From Datnioides undecimradiatus (lineage: Eukaryota > Chordata > Actinopteri > Lobotiformes > Datnioididae), in the NCBI GenBank assembly GCA_008933995.1, contig WARS01000046.1, positions 4,202,026 through 4,266,025 on the forward strand: a stretch of DNA of 64,000 bases, written 5' to 3'. The notes under the pieces are model-generated. The model saw nothing but the letters and a program-made list of their open reading frames with translations, had not been told where the DNA came from and ran no database searches. Every line of letters starts with the position of its first letter. The stretch's first letter is position 1. Below, one piece after another: positions 11,275 to 21,062 of the stretch. The position numbers and the translations under genes are program-made.

Positions 11275-11478
11275 ATGTCTCAAGATAATTTCGATGCCAC
11301 TCTGCGTGGCTCAGAGGAAACACGCAGCTTCTCTGAGACAGACAAGGAACAAATGCCTGAGCAGACAGAGCATGTATTTGAGACAGATCTGTATGAGAGA
11401 TGTCAAAGAGCAGACACTCAGGAAGAGAAAAGAGCTGAGGATCAGCCAAATGACAATGAGGATGCAGCTGGATATCTG
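11275..11478 (+). CDS. First coding exon of an unrecognised acidic repeat protein
   Basis: ATG at 11275, 150 bp below the TATA box. It encodes 68 residues rich in E, D, S, T and Q (begins MSQDNFDATLRGSEETRSF) and ends ...AGYL at a GTCAGT donor. The last third is itself a diverged copy of the repeat-unit header found again at 12100 and 19960 (RAEDQ...DGYL-like). The next phase-compatible acceptor is the AAG before GAT at 11929; the better-looking CTACAG at 11921 would break the frame. No signal peptide, membrane segment or domain that I know is visible. Function unknown. Confidence 0.55.
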
Positions 11479-11928
11479 GTCAGTGTTATATACTGAGAGT
11501 TTGGCCGCAACACGGGGTGGGGCATGTGTAGACAAAGGTCTGGGGCATTTCTATAGATGACAGATATAGAGGCAGATCACACCTCAATATTGATTAGATT
11601 AGCATGTTAATATAGAAGGAGTAAGGGAAGGTACAATGGGAGACAGGATGTCTAGAGAGTAAATCAGGATGTGTAGTGAGGTCTCCAGCTGGGTTAGTCT
11701 GGAGTCTAACAATAGTTTGCTCATGATCAAGCTCTTACAATATGCTGAATGTTCTGTTCGTAGTGAGCTGTTGATTGTAACAAAAGGTTTGTTTGGGTTT
11801 GTGATTGAATCTACTCTTACATATGTGAGGGGTAGCCATTTGGTCAGGATGTGACAACACAAAGACAGTGTTATAGAGAAGAAGCAAAAAACTAAGTAAA
11901 ATAAATTTTTTTCTTCTACAGTGTCAAG

Positions 11929-12274
11929 GATGCAGCTGAGGAGCAGAGTGATGAGAGTCTTCTGGTGACACCTGCGGTCCAGACCAAAAGTTTGTGGGGT
12001 TTTTGTGCTAAAGGTCTACAAGAAGTTGCTTCTTACGTTGGCTTTTCGGGTAAAAATAATGAACAGCACTCACATGAGTCTCTCCTGGAGACTCCTGCAC
12101 TGGAAACTCCACAGCATAAGGAAGAGACTAGAGCTGAGGATCAGACAGATGACATTGACAAGAATTCAGATGGATATCTGGCAGCTGAAAGTGACAATGA
12201 GACTGGAGCTGTGTCTCCGTCAGAAGAAAGTGTTTGAGTCTGCAGCTGAATCTGTGTCAGATGACAGTGTCTAC
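11929..12274 (+). pseudogene. Second exon of the acidic repeat gene, frameshifted and cut by a transposon
   Basis: Continues the frame with DAAEEQSDESLLVTPAVQT, then a less acidic block containing SLWGFCAKGLQEVASYVGF. The acidic header (NSDGYLAAESDNETG) follows. A TGA occurs at 12235-12237. In the parallel sequence at 20050-20070 the same place reads GTTTATGAG, here GTTTGAG, so two bases are missing and the normal frame is lost. The repeat resumes out of frame (GAGTCTGCAGCTG) and stops abruptly at CACTGTAAAA (12275), the likely end of a CACTA-like element. The SLWG...GLQ block recurs, also broken, near 21500-21560. Confidence 0.6.
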
Positions 12275-13034
12275 CACTGTAAAAAAAAAAGGAAAAAAAA
12301 GAAAAAAAAAAAGTTTTTACAGGAAAACAGGAAAACACAGCAGCTGTGGTTACCAGAGAATTCCTGTAAAAAAAACAGCACAGTAGATAACTTTACAGAC
12401 GAAATATGTAAATTGATTTACAGTGAATGAAATAACGGCTGAATCACATTAAAAAACTGTTAAGTCTACAAAAAAAATGTGTTAATTTCACATAACGGTG
12501 TTGTATATAAAGACAATTTCCTGTATTTTTTACATGTAATAACTGCTTATTGTGCATCAATAGATGATAAAATTAACAGGGAAATATCAAACAAAAAACT
12601 AATTTAAACTGGTAGAACAGTAAAACTTTGCATTTTAAATGGAGCTGTTCTGTATATTATACATAAAATCTATTCAAAATGTGCTGTATTTTAATGTTTT
12701 AATAATCAAGTTATAATGTAAAATGTACTTAAAAACCTGCAAAAATACATCTTGAGAAAAGACAAGAGAGAAAAATATCACTTTTGGGAAATTTATTTAA
12801 CAACCATCGTCAATAGCTGTAAACAATTGGATGCATTTTTTTTCAATGTATACAACATGCAAAGAAGCTACATGCAATGGTTCTTTTAACTATGACTGAA
12901 TCCAAGTTGAAATACTCCAGAGGATTAGCCTCTTTAAATCTGGACATTTTTATGTCACTTTAATAAAGTTTAAGTGTCAGGCGCACAACAACAACCCAAT
13001 TCAATCAAAATTTCGTTTACATGCTTAGATGTTA

Positions 13035-13312
13035 TCTTAAGGTGCACCATGTAACTTATCCATCTCCATGGAGACAATCAGGTGATGCCAACAGGCCAAG
13101 TTACAGGTCAGATCTGTGGAAAGGGCGAGCCCCCTCAAAGTAAGAATGCACGTTTGTTAAGGTATTTTTTTTGCAATAAAAACAGTTCTAATTGAATAAA
13201 TGCAAGATAGATAAGTTTTATACCATACTGTGGAACATTCCTGCAAAGCACGAACATCTTCATGAAACAAGCAGGTGGCGGACCCTCTACCAGAAAAAGT
13301 AACACCTTTAAG
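13035..13312. mobile_element. MITE-like fish repeat
   Basis: The ends are near-inverted (CTTAAGGTGCACCATGTAACTT on the left; AAGTAACACCTTTAAG on the right). The interior phrase ATCTCCATGGAGACAATCAG and the following GATGCCAACAGGCC text are ones I recognise as recurring in fish genomes. Non-coding, nested in the transposon above. Confidence 0.45.
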
Positions 13313-13618
13313 ACTTTAAAAGAAAAATTATATGTTGTGCCTTAATTACCATAATACGCTTGTGGATTGAACAAAGCGAAAACTAACAGTACCTCTTCTC
13401 AAACAGACAGTCAGAGTGCACAGAAAGAGTCCATATTTAGGCTTAGTGAGGACTCACGTTCACGTTGAGACAACGCTTCAAGATTTTTTTCTCCACTTTG
13501 GTTCCTTTTTCTGGATTTATCGAGAAAAAACACCCGTAGAATAAAAGCATATTAAAGCATATTAAGCATTTTAATTGATCAGTTAAAAAAACATAAAAAG
13601 ACTACAAGAAAAAAAATG

Positions 13619-13670
13619 TTTGCGCTCATTCTCTATCACCTCCAAAGGTGATAGAGAATGAGCGCGCAAA
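13619..13670. repeat. Long hairpin at the 5' edge of a LINE fragment
   Basis: Left arm 13619-13641, loop CCAA (13642-13645), right arm 13646-13670. All 23 bases of the left arm pair, with only a 2-base (GC) bulge in the right arm. The right arm is the first codons of the LINE frame, so the left arm is an inverted copy of the 5' truncation point. Confidence 0.85.
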
Positions 13671-14036
13671 GATCCTGTGGGACTTCCAGGTACAGACTGA
13701 TAAGATGGTAATGGCTAACCAACTGGACATTGTAGTGGTGGACAAGACCCAGAAGAAAGCCGTTGTGGTGGACATCGCAATCCCAAGCGATGGTAACATC
13801 AGGAAGAAGGAACATGAGAAGCTAGAGAAATACCAAGGCCTGAAGGAAGAACTGGAGAAAGCCTTGCAGGTAAAGACATCAGTGGTGCCTGTGGTGATTG
13901 GGGTACTCAGAGCAGTGACCCCAAAACTGGAGCAGTGGCTACAACAGATCCCAGGAAAGACAACAGACATCTCAGTCCAGCAAAAGCGCAATACTAGGGA
14001 CATGTAAGATACTGCGCAGAACCCTCAAGCTCCCAT
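13646..14036 (+). mobile_element. C-terminal fragment of a LINE polyprotein
   Basis: The frame encodes NERAKILWDFQVQTDKM, ANQLDIVVVDKTQKKAVVV, DIAIPSDGNI, KLEKYQGLKEEL and LEQWLQQIPGKT. This is the well-known C-terminus of a fish and cnidarian LINE polyprotein; the D-V-A-I-P part fits a restriction-like endonuclease fold. An extra base near 13981 shifts the last codons, ending early at 14007. The terminal KILRRTLKLP-like tail is visible in another frame up to the TAG at about 14046. Strongly 5'-truncated. Clade not certain (R2/R4/NeSL-like site-specific types are candidates). Confidence 0.75.
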
Positions 14037-14105
14037 GCCTCTGGTAGAGGACCCGAGCTTGCAGAGGAGGAACCGCCCGCGGAGGGCAAGATGGGAATTT
14101 TTCTT

Positions 14106-14218
<113 letters not shown>

Positions 14219-14249
14219 AAAAAAAAACAACAACAACAACAACAAAAAA

Positions 14250-14460
14250 ACAGTCTGGGTCCAGTCCAAGAGTCACAGCCGGACCAAGACCGAGACTCAG
14301 GCCACACCCAGAGCCAAGGCCGAGAGTCAGACCCAGAATAAGACCGGGCTTGAGTCCGGCTCTTAGTCTGGGTCTGACTGTCAGCCTTAGTTAAAGTCCG
14401 GATTAAGACCGGGACCTCGGAGCCAGACTCCAGGTCCCCGAGTCCCAGGTCTGAGAAATG
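14250..14460. repeat. Degenerate minisatellite of GACC/GAGTC-type units
   Basis: Loose repeats of words such as AAGACCGAGACTCAG, GAGAGTCAGACCCAG and AAGACCGGGCTTGAG occur. In the second half complementary words appear (AGTCTGGGTCTGACT), giving a weak overall inverted symmetry. Non-coding. Confidence 0.5.
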
Positions 14461-14949
14461 AGTAAGCCATGTTTACTCACCTTTGAAGAAACTCCTGATG
14501 CTCAGATGGATAATGGATGTTGAAGCAGAAGTAGCTCCTAAACATGAGGCACAATGCAGAAATGAAGGAGGAGATGTTTGTGTTGATAAGGTTCTGATCC
14601 AGACTCAGCATGTAACTTGTTGAGGAATAGCAGGACTGTCCTATGAACAAGTTATTTAACAGGTTATATTAATAAGCGCTGCACTCACATGACAAATTCT
14701 AGAAACAGTGCAATTTTTAAAAAAAAAAGAGATATGAAACAGACTTACCACAGACCATAACAGTGGGTTTTGGACAGTTGGACCTCTTTTGCCAGACATG
14801 TATCTTCTACATGGAAGAACATGGACTCATTCTCATGGACCCTTCTCATCAAAGTAGCTGAGCAGAAGCATCTCTTTCACATCATCTGAGCAGCCACTCT
14901 GCTGTCCCCGCATCCTCTGAAGCCTTGCATAAGTCTGAAGTTACTTATT

Positions 14950-16100
14950 ACTCTTGCTGACATAAACTAGTAGTTGAGAAACCTTTTTCCCTTCAAATCC
15001 AAATTTCGTGTGAATGTCTCTTTGAGGTCAATCCCAGTGAGTGGACTGACATGCCAAGTTCGTCAAAGCAAAACAGCCACTCCTCTCTAAGGCTTTTGAT
15101 ACTTTTTCCCTGGTTGACATGTTGACACTGTGTGTAAAAAGTGGACTTCATTAGACATTTTACCTCCTCTGGATTGGCATCAGAGTGTTGGAACATCTCC
15201 ATCTTTTGCTGCTGGCTCTCTTGAGTTTCTTCACAAGGCAGAAATTTTACATTCCATTTAATGTATCCGTAAGTGTCCTGCACTGCTGCTCTCTCTTCTA
15301 ATGGGATCTTGTCTGTGTGGTCTGAGTCATCAGCCTGATGTTTTCTTTTTCTTATTTTGGGTGTTGAAGTGCGCCTCACATTTTCGATTCTGTTTTGCAA
15401 CTGTTTGACAAGGGAATGGTAGCCTGTTCCAACAATATCACCCTCTATTACATCTTGCAGAGAATTTGGATATTTTGCCACCATTTTTTTTGCAACGTCA
15501 GTTGAATGCTTTTTACCTACATGAGGGCATTTTTCCATCATCTCAGTCACAACAATCCAGACCATTTGCCTCCTCAGTTTTGGGCCTGGCCTTTTTCCCC
15601 TCTCCAAAGAATGCATCACTTCCTCAGGAAATTTACTCCATGGAATTTCAAAGTTGTCGTCCCACTGTGTGCGAAGTCCTGGGCTGCTGGAGGAGGTTGA
15701 CGATGAACTTCGGGGTGAAACAGAGAGCGATGACAGCAATTGGGTAGGTGAGGTTTCCACAGATGATAGTGAGCTGTTCTCGGGAGCTTGGTCTTTAAAT
15801 GACAAAAAAATAAGATTATGATTCACATTGTACAATATTACACAATGTCCATGTCTGCTTTTGATTTTGAATAGTTGTGTGTTGTTTTTACTTACATTTC
15901 CGTTTCCAAACAGAAAGAAGCTTTCTGGCTTGTACAGGTCTTAATACTGTCATCAAATCAGCCTCCTTTACAAAGCGTATATCATCATACGTCTCGACTC
16001 CAATGGACTGCAAGTGCTCTTCCAGGATGTTTTTGTTTACTGCTTGAAGTTCTGGTAGGGCTTCCATGATGGCGACATCTAGGAAGGTTCGCTCTGTCAC
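14950..16100 (-). pseudogene. Transposon-borne SAM-domain protein (SAMD3-like family)
   Basis: Exon 1 (16100 to about 15891) starts MTERTFLDVAIMEALPELQ and contains a small helical SAM-like domain (ILEEHLQSIGVETYDDIRF... KLLSVW) ending at a GTAAGT donor. Exon 2 (about 15795 down to 14960) has a Ser-rich linker and conserved phrases such as IPWSKFPEEVMHSLERGKRP, GTGYHSLVKQLQNRIENVRR and REEWLFCFDEL. Fish genomes hold many such genes, often labelled sterile alpha motif domain-containing protein 3-like, next to tnp2-like transposases. A one-base shift near 15035 ends the main frame early; the expected TGIDLKETFTRNL tail continues in another frame. It is probably the second protein of the same element as the transposase upstream of it. 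Confidence 0.65.
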
Positions 16101-16287
16101 TCATATTTGCACTGAAGAAGAAATGCAGAACAGAAAAAATATACAGTACATACACTTAACAGAGCAGGGACATGCATCAGGTAACACTTATATTAATGTC
16201 AAACTATTTACAGTGAGAAGTAAGTGAGCTTTAATTGGACTTTATTTTCCCACAATACTGTGTTTTAGTGGAATGACTTGGAATCAA

Positions 16288-18870
16288 TCAAGAATGTATG
16301 ATACCAAAGGATAGAAATCGGGCAGGTCATTAATGTTGATATACTGTAACCCAAGACTGTCCTTTGTCACAGAATACAGATGGTATTCTGAGAGTAAGAT
16401 GCCTTTGTGGATATCCATCAAAACATACACAGATGTGTCATTTTGAATCAAGATGAGTAGAAGTTCACCAAACTCCATACACTCATTGTACTACATTTCT
16501 GTACACAAGAAACTGTCCTTTTTTATATGCAGTGCCCTTGTACTGAATGTCTGTGATAACTGTGGTATTGCTTTCTGAAAAGGCTAACTCCCTGACTGCA
16601 TGTTTAATAGGGTCACTGTAGAGGTTGGGATAAAACGCACAGCTGTCCTTCACTTGCAGTAGTTTACTGCATTCTTGCACAGCTAAAAGATATGCCTGAT
16701 ACATCTGATGACGCTCTGACAAAGTTTGACAAATGTTTTTGAAGTTTTTCAAGTGTCTGGCACATCTTTTAAAATAACTGTGTTTACTTTCAAACCTAAG
16801 CGTCCATAGCCTCATCAGTGGACCAAACAGTGCTGAATAATGGCACAAATAGTGGTGCAAATAGTGGTGCTTGGGTTTTAGTTGAATTTCAGGAAACATC
16901 ATCTTTCTCAACTCCAAATATTCTTGGATCAAAATGTCAAGATATGCTATGTGGGACAAGGAAATTTTCTGAGCACAAATAAGATCCACAATGTCTTTTA
17001 GCTGGAGAGCTAACTGCCATACTCATCCTCATGATTTTGCACTTTGTCACCAATCAAAATTGGTAGCAATCTCAAAAGGTTCCAGTTTTGAATGGCTTGC
17101 CCTGATAACTTGGCTCTATCAGGTTTGACAGCACATGGCTTTGTGAGTGCTTCAGATCCCTTGTACTTAAACTGTTTGATGCGTCTGTTTAAGAGTGAGT
17201 ATGTGAACCATTTTTTCATTTTTATAATGTTCTTCAGGTACAGTGCTAGATCATATGACAAGACTCCTTCAAAGAGGTCATGACCTAAACAAGGCGGGAG
17301 ACCAGGTTGGGATACGTGAAAAGACTCAAGGGTATTAAAGACAGAGTTTACCTTTATTCCTCTGACGTCTTGGATGTTTTCAGCCTGGAGATCAGCAACA
17401 GCTGTGTCATATGTCTCCAGGGTACGTGGAGGACCACAGGCATTTGGATCAGCCTCAAACTCACTTCTCGTGATGTCACAGTACCTGCAAAAATATTGAG
17501 AGCGGCTGAAGTTCTCTGTAAACCCACCGATGCAATGAGAACCAAGGTTATCCCCAGCAATGCAGTAAAGACCCCCTTTTACTGTTTCTCCATCTACATT
17601 TATTCCATCTCTCTCCAAGGATTTTAGATCTGCCAACAACTCTGAGAAAACTTTGGCTATTCCGAAACGCTTTAAGTCATTCTCAACACACAACAAGACT
17701 AAAAACATATTATCAGCAACATATTATTTGTACGCAAATGAATGGGTAAATTTGCTAATGAAAGATAGACTGCAAGAACTGCGTCTTTTAAGCAGAACCC
17801 AAGGGATTCACAAATTCAAATGAATCTTGGTACAAAATCAGTTTAAGGTTTTCAGGGTTTTCATTAAAGAACTGGTGACATTTGAAATTTTGTCCATCAT
17901 ATAAATCCGTAAAAACCTCTACATCAGGATCTCCAAACTGTTGTGACTGTGTATTCCTCCATAAATGTGACTGCAAAAAGCTCTTCAGAGTTTCTGCCAC
18001 TGGTATGTAGTAAGCAAATTTTTGTGTCATGTTTTCATCCATTCCCAATGCCACTTTTTGGGGTTCTGTGTATTTAAACATTTTTGTGAATGTCTGATTT
18101 CTGGCGTATGTTGTTCTTAATTGTCCCCGATGACAGGCAGAGAACAAATCTGACTCTTTAATGCAGTCACAGATTTTAGTGACTGCTTCATCTGATAGGC
18201 TCATATCATTTTTTAATAAAGAACTTACTTTAGTTATTGTGTAGGCTTGACCTAACTCGTGCACATTTTCCATTTCCTCAACAATAGTCTGTATAGTAGA
18301 GGCAGGAATAAGCAGCTGTCCTTGCAGCTTAAGGTAAAAGATACACGTTTCTGAGATAAGACTGACTATCATTCTCTGGCATATCACTGGCTGCACTAGC
18401 TGTTGGCATGGCTTCCTGTGTTTCCCTGTACATGCCATCAATACCATCAGGGGAGCATGCTTTATGCTTCCTACACATGTGAGAAGTAAATGATGACTTT
18501 TTTGTAAACACGTGCTTACAACCACTTACTGGACATGACACAGACCTGCCCTCTCCAATATGATCATTTAAGTGAGACACTAGCTCTTTCACCATGTGAA
18601 AATGGTGGACAAATAATGAAACTGCTTATTTTAAATCCGCAACAACAGCTTTAGGAGCAGCTTGCGGTGCAGGTGCATTGTGCACACGATAAAAATGGCC
18701 CTTGAAAGCTGAGTAAGTGGTAAATGTTTGACTACAGTTGGCGCCAACACATTTGAAAAGACAATGAGGCTCATTCCTATGCACTCTGCAATGTAGTACA
18801 TAGCCTCTTAATGTAACCAGTTTGTTTTGACAAAAGACGCAGGACGCATTTTTAGGATTTCAAGCGTTTG
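16288..18870 (-). pseudogene. CACTA/EnSpm tnp2-like transposase with N-terminal C2H2 fingers
   Basis: Minus-strand pieces in order: zinc-finger block 18860-18629 (CVFCQNKL...HCRVH; CVGANCSQTF...HFYRVH), a second finger (CPVSGCKHVF...HMCRKH) near 18560, a spacer with KLQGQLLIPASTIQTI, the NPLGS block near 17800, then GDNLGSHCIGGFTENFSRSQ, CRYCDITRSEFEADPNACGP, GLPPCLGHDLFEGVLSYD, LSGQAIQNWNLLRLLP, KPKHHYLHHY and LRFESKHSYFKRCARHLKNF. This is the tnp2-type order of animal EnSpm transposases. It is dead: a TAA at 18626-18628 and frameshifts near 18340, 17795, 17025 and 16490 break it, and some finger cysteines are lost. No intact copy is written here. Confidence 0.72.
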
Positions 18871-18899
18871 CCTGTGCTTTTCAGCTGAACTAAGTTATC

Positions 18900-19320
18900 A
18901 CACATTGATCTACTAGTCTTAAATATGGACTGGTGCTAGCTTACATCATGTGCTTTCAGCACACATTTTCGTCTGGTCTCGGGAAAAAAAGTAGCCTAAA
19001 TGTGAAGCTTACCTTCCAATTGAACAGCCACAGACCCTCCAAAAACTTGTGTTAAATCGTAGAGTTGTCCTAAAATCTTTTAAAATGACGCTACTCTGGC
19101 TCGCTCATTAGTGACGTCAGCCACATCTGTGAACGAGGAGCTCGCGCTTCTCCCGCTCCTCCCGCCCTCACGTCATTATCCAATCAGAGACGAGCTTCAG
19201 CTGCGCACTTTTAAATTCAAAATTAAAATCAAAATTAGGTGGACTCAGTGCACAATGAGAGAGTACAAGTACAAGTCTGTGGTTGGAGGAGGCACTGTTA
19301 GGTTGTTTAGCCTGTGTTAA
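18900..19320 (-). promoter_or_regulatory. GC-richer upstream region of the transposon genes
   Basis: Upstream of the finger exon there is a full CRE (TGACGTCA, 19112-19119), a CCAAT box (CCAATCAG near 19181; ATTGG on the coding strand) and a locally raised GC content. This fits a promoter for the minus-strand transposase. No TATA box is clear. Confidence 0.35.
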
Positions 19321-19329
19321 TGATACAAT

Positions 19330-19945
19330 GCTCAAATTATTATTTTTTTTATAAATATAAATAGAAAACCAGTAGGCTAAGTATTACATTAAAATTTAAA
19401 GACTAAAAGAAACATAAAGCATACAAGGATTAGGGCTGAACAGAAGTGTTACTTTGCATATATCAATAATTTAAATTTCTTATACACACATTCTACAATA
19501 GGCTACAAATAACCTAAATTATAAAAACAATGTTATTATAATTGTATATTTTTTTATATATATAAATAGATAGACAACCTCTCAGGTTCACAATGAAATT
19601 TTTTGTGAAAACATATAGGCCTACCTCAAATTGGATCGTTTCATCAATCATGTTAAAAATACAGCATAAACTTGTAAAGTGACTTACATATATTTTTTTG
19701 TATTTTTAAAAACTGACTAAAACTATAGTTTTTACAATATTTGCAAGTCAAATTAACAAAATTGTTTTGTTATGAGTATTACAGTATTTCTCTGTTTTTG
19801 TCATATTTGTATTTTCAACAAATAAATTTGATTATAATCACATATTGTTGTCGTAAAAATAACAAAAACATTCTGTTTAATAGTTTACAAAAATTCACTG
19901 TGATTTAAACAAAAAATATATGTTTTTGGGTTTGCAATACTTTTC
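19330..19945. other. AT-rich stretch, probable right part of the transposon
   Basis: Very AT-rich, no gene. Short TACAG/CTGT words may be subterminal repeats. It ends at a splice-acceptor-like TTTTCTGTAG directly before coding repeats. Confidence 0.4.
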
Positions 19946-19950
19946 TGTAG

Positions 19951-20510
19951 CAGACACTCAGCAGCGTCAGGAAGATGACAGTGACAAGAATTCAGACGGA
20001 TATCTGGCAGATGAAAGTGACAATGAGACTGGAGCTGAGTCTCTGTCAGAAGAAAGTGTTTATGAGTCTGCAGCTGAATCTGTGTCAGATGACAGTGTCT
20101 CTGAGTCTGCAGCTGAATCTCTGTCAGATGACAGTGTCCATGAGTCTGCAGCTAAATCTCTGTCAGATGACGCTGTCTATGAGTCTGCAGCTGAATCTCT
20201 GTCAGATGAAAGTGTCTATGAGTCTGCAGCTGAATCTCTTGAGGATCTTCTGCAGACTCCTGCAGCAGACACTCAGCAGCATCAGGAAGATGACAGTGAC
20301 AAGAATTCAGATGGATATCTGGCAGATGAAAATGACAATGAGACTGAAGCTGAGTCTCTTTCAGATGACAGTGTCGATGAGTCCCACAGCTCTGTGAACC
20401 CCCTCAGCTCTCCATCCTTGGACAGGGACAGTTTTCCTTCTGACCACTCGTTTGGCAGCGCAGACACCAGCATTTTGGATCCAGCTCCGGAGTCAAGAAC
20501 CTCTTCTTAG
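19951..20510 (+). CDS. Acidic Ser/Asp/Glu repeat exon (unrecognised protein)
   Basis: After the acceptor TTTTCTGTAG the frame reads DTQQRQEDDSDKNSDGYLAD, then five 13-residue repeats of the form ESAAESLSDDSVY, the header again, and a Ser/Pro-rich tail (SLDRDSFPSDHSFGSADTS). It ends TSS-TAG at 20508. The frame stays open for 186 codons and net charge is strongly negative. The same frame continues past the single TAG into a transposon-derived domain, and PP-L-F-I-V-P follows the TAG where the family normally has Trp, so TAG is probably a nonsense change. It is related to exons at 11275 and 11929. Casein-kinase-2-like sites (SxxD/E) are abundant. Function unknown. Confidence 0.5.
20064..20258 (+). 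repeat. 39-bp coding minisatellite, five units
   Basis: Units start GAGTCTGCAGCTGAATCT at 20064, 20103, 20142, 20181 and 20220, with exact 39-bp spacing. Changes between units are mostly single bases that keep the frame (for example GAATCT/AAATCT, GACAGT/GACGCT). Confidence 0.93.
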
Positions 20511-21049
20511 CCTCCACTCTTCATTGTTCCCTATTTTTCATATTTTGCTGAAATACAACTCCAAAGAGCAAATGCAGAATTCAGAGAAAATGGCACTCTT
20601 CTTACTCCTCCCCCAAACCTAAGAATGGATATCCTTGAAGGTATGGCGGAACAGATCTTCAAATATACAGCATACCCCAGTGATTCCCAAATTGAAGAGG
20701 CTGCTGAGGTCTTAGTGCATACCCATCCGTGTTTGAGGGAAAGAGGAACTCGTGCTGGCCATGAAGGATGGAAACAATATCTAAAGCTGAGCAAGATTGG
20801 ACACCCTGAAGTCAGTGTAAACTCCCTCAAGAACAAGTGCAAAGGTCAAGAAAAGGCGGCCATAAATATCAAAAAACCAAGAAAAGCAGAGGTTAACTTT
20901 CTCCCATCCTTCCCTAGCGGTGAAACAGGAGAGAGTCTTGAGAATGAAAGAGTAGCTCTCTTGTCGGAGGTGAAAAAGAAAAACAATGAGGCTGTGGTCA
21001 AGGAGAAAATGCAGAAGACCTTCTCCTACAGACGTCAGGAGGTTGAATA
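20511..21049 (+). pseudogene. Second transposon-derived coding fragment, fused in frame to the acidic repeats
   Basis: Directly after the TAG the same frame encodes FIVPYFSYFAEIQLQRANAE, then EGMAEQIFKYTAYPSDSQ, HTHPCLRERGTRAGHEGWKQ, GHPEVSVNSLKNK, KKPRKAEVNFLPSFPSGETG and MQKTFSYRRQEV. This is the conserved central region of the fish SAM/EnSpm second protein, in the orientation opposite to the copy at 14.9-16.1 kb. About a dozen family residues are missing between WKQYLKL and IGHPEV. It ends at RRQEV, a usual exon end in that family, then TAA at 21048. The transposon-type sequence probably begins near 20382 (SHSSVNPLSSP), inside the frame of the preceding entry. Confidence 0.65.
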
Positions 21050-21062
21050 AGGGCAAACAATT

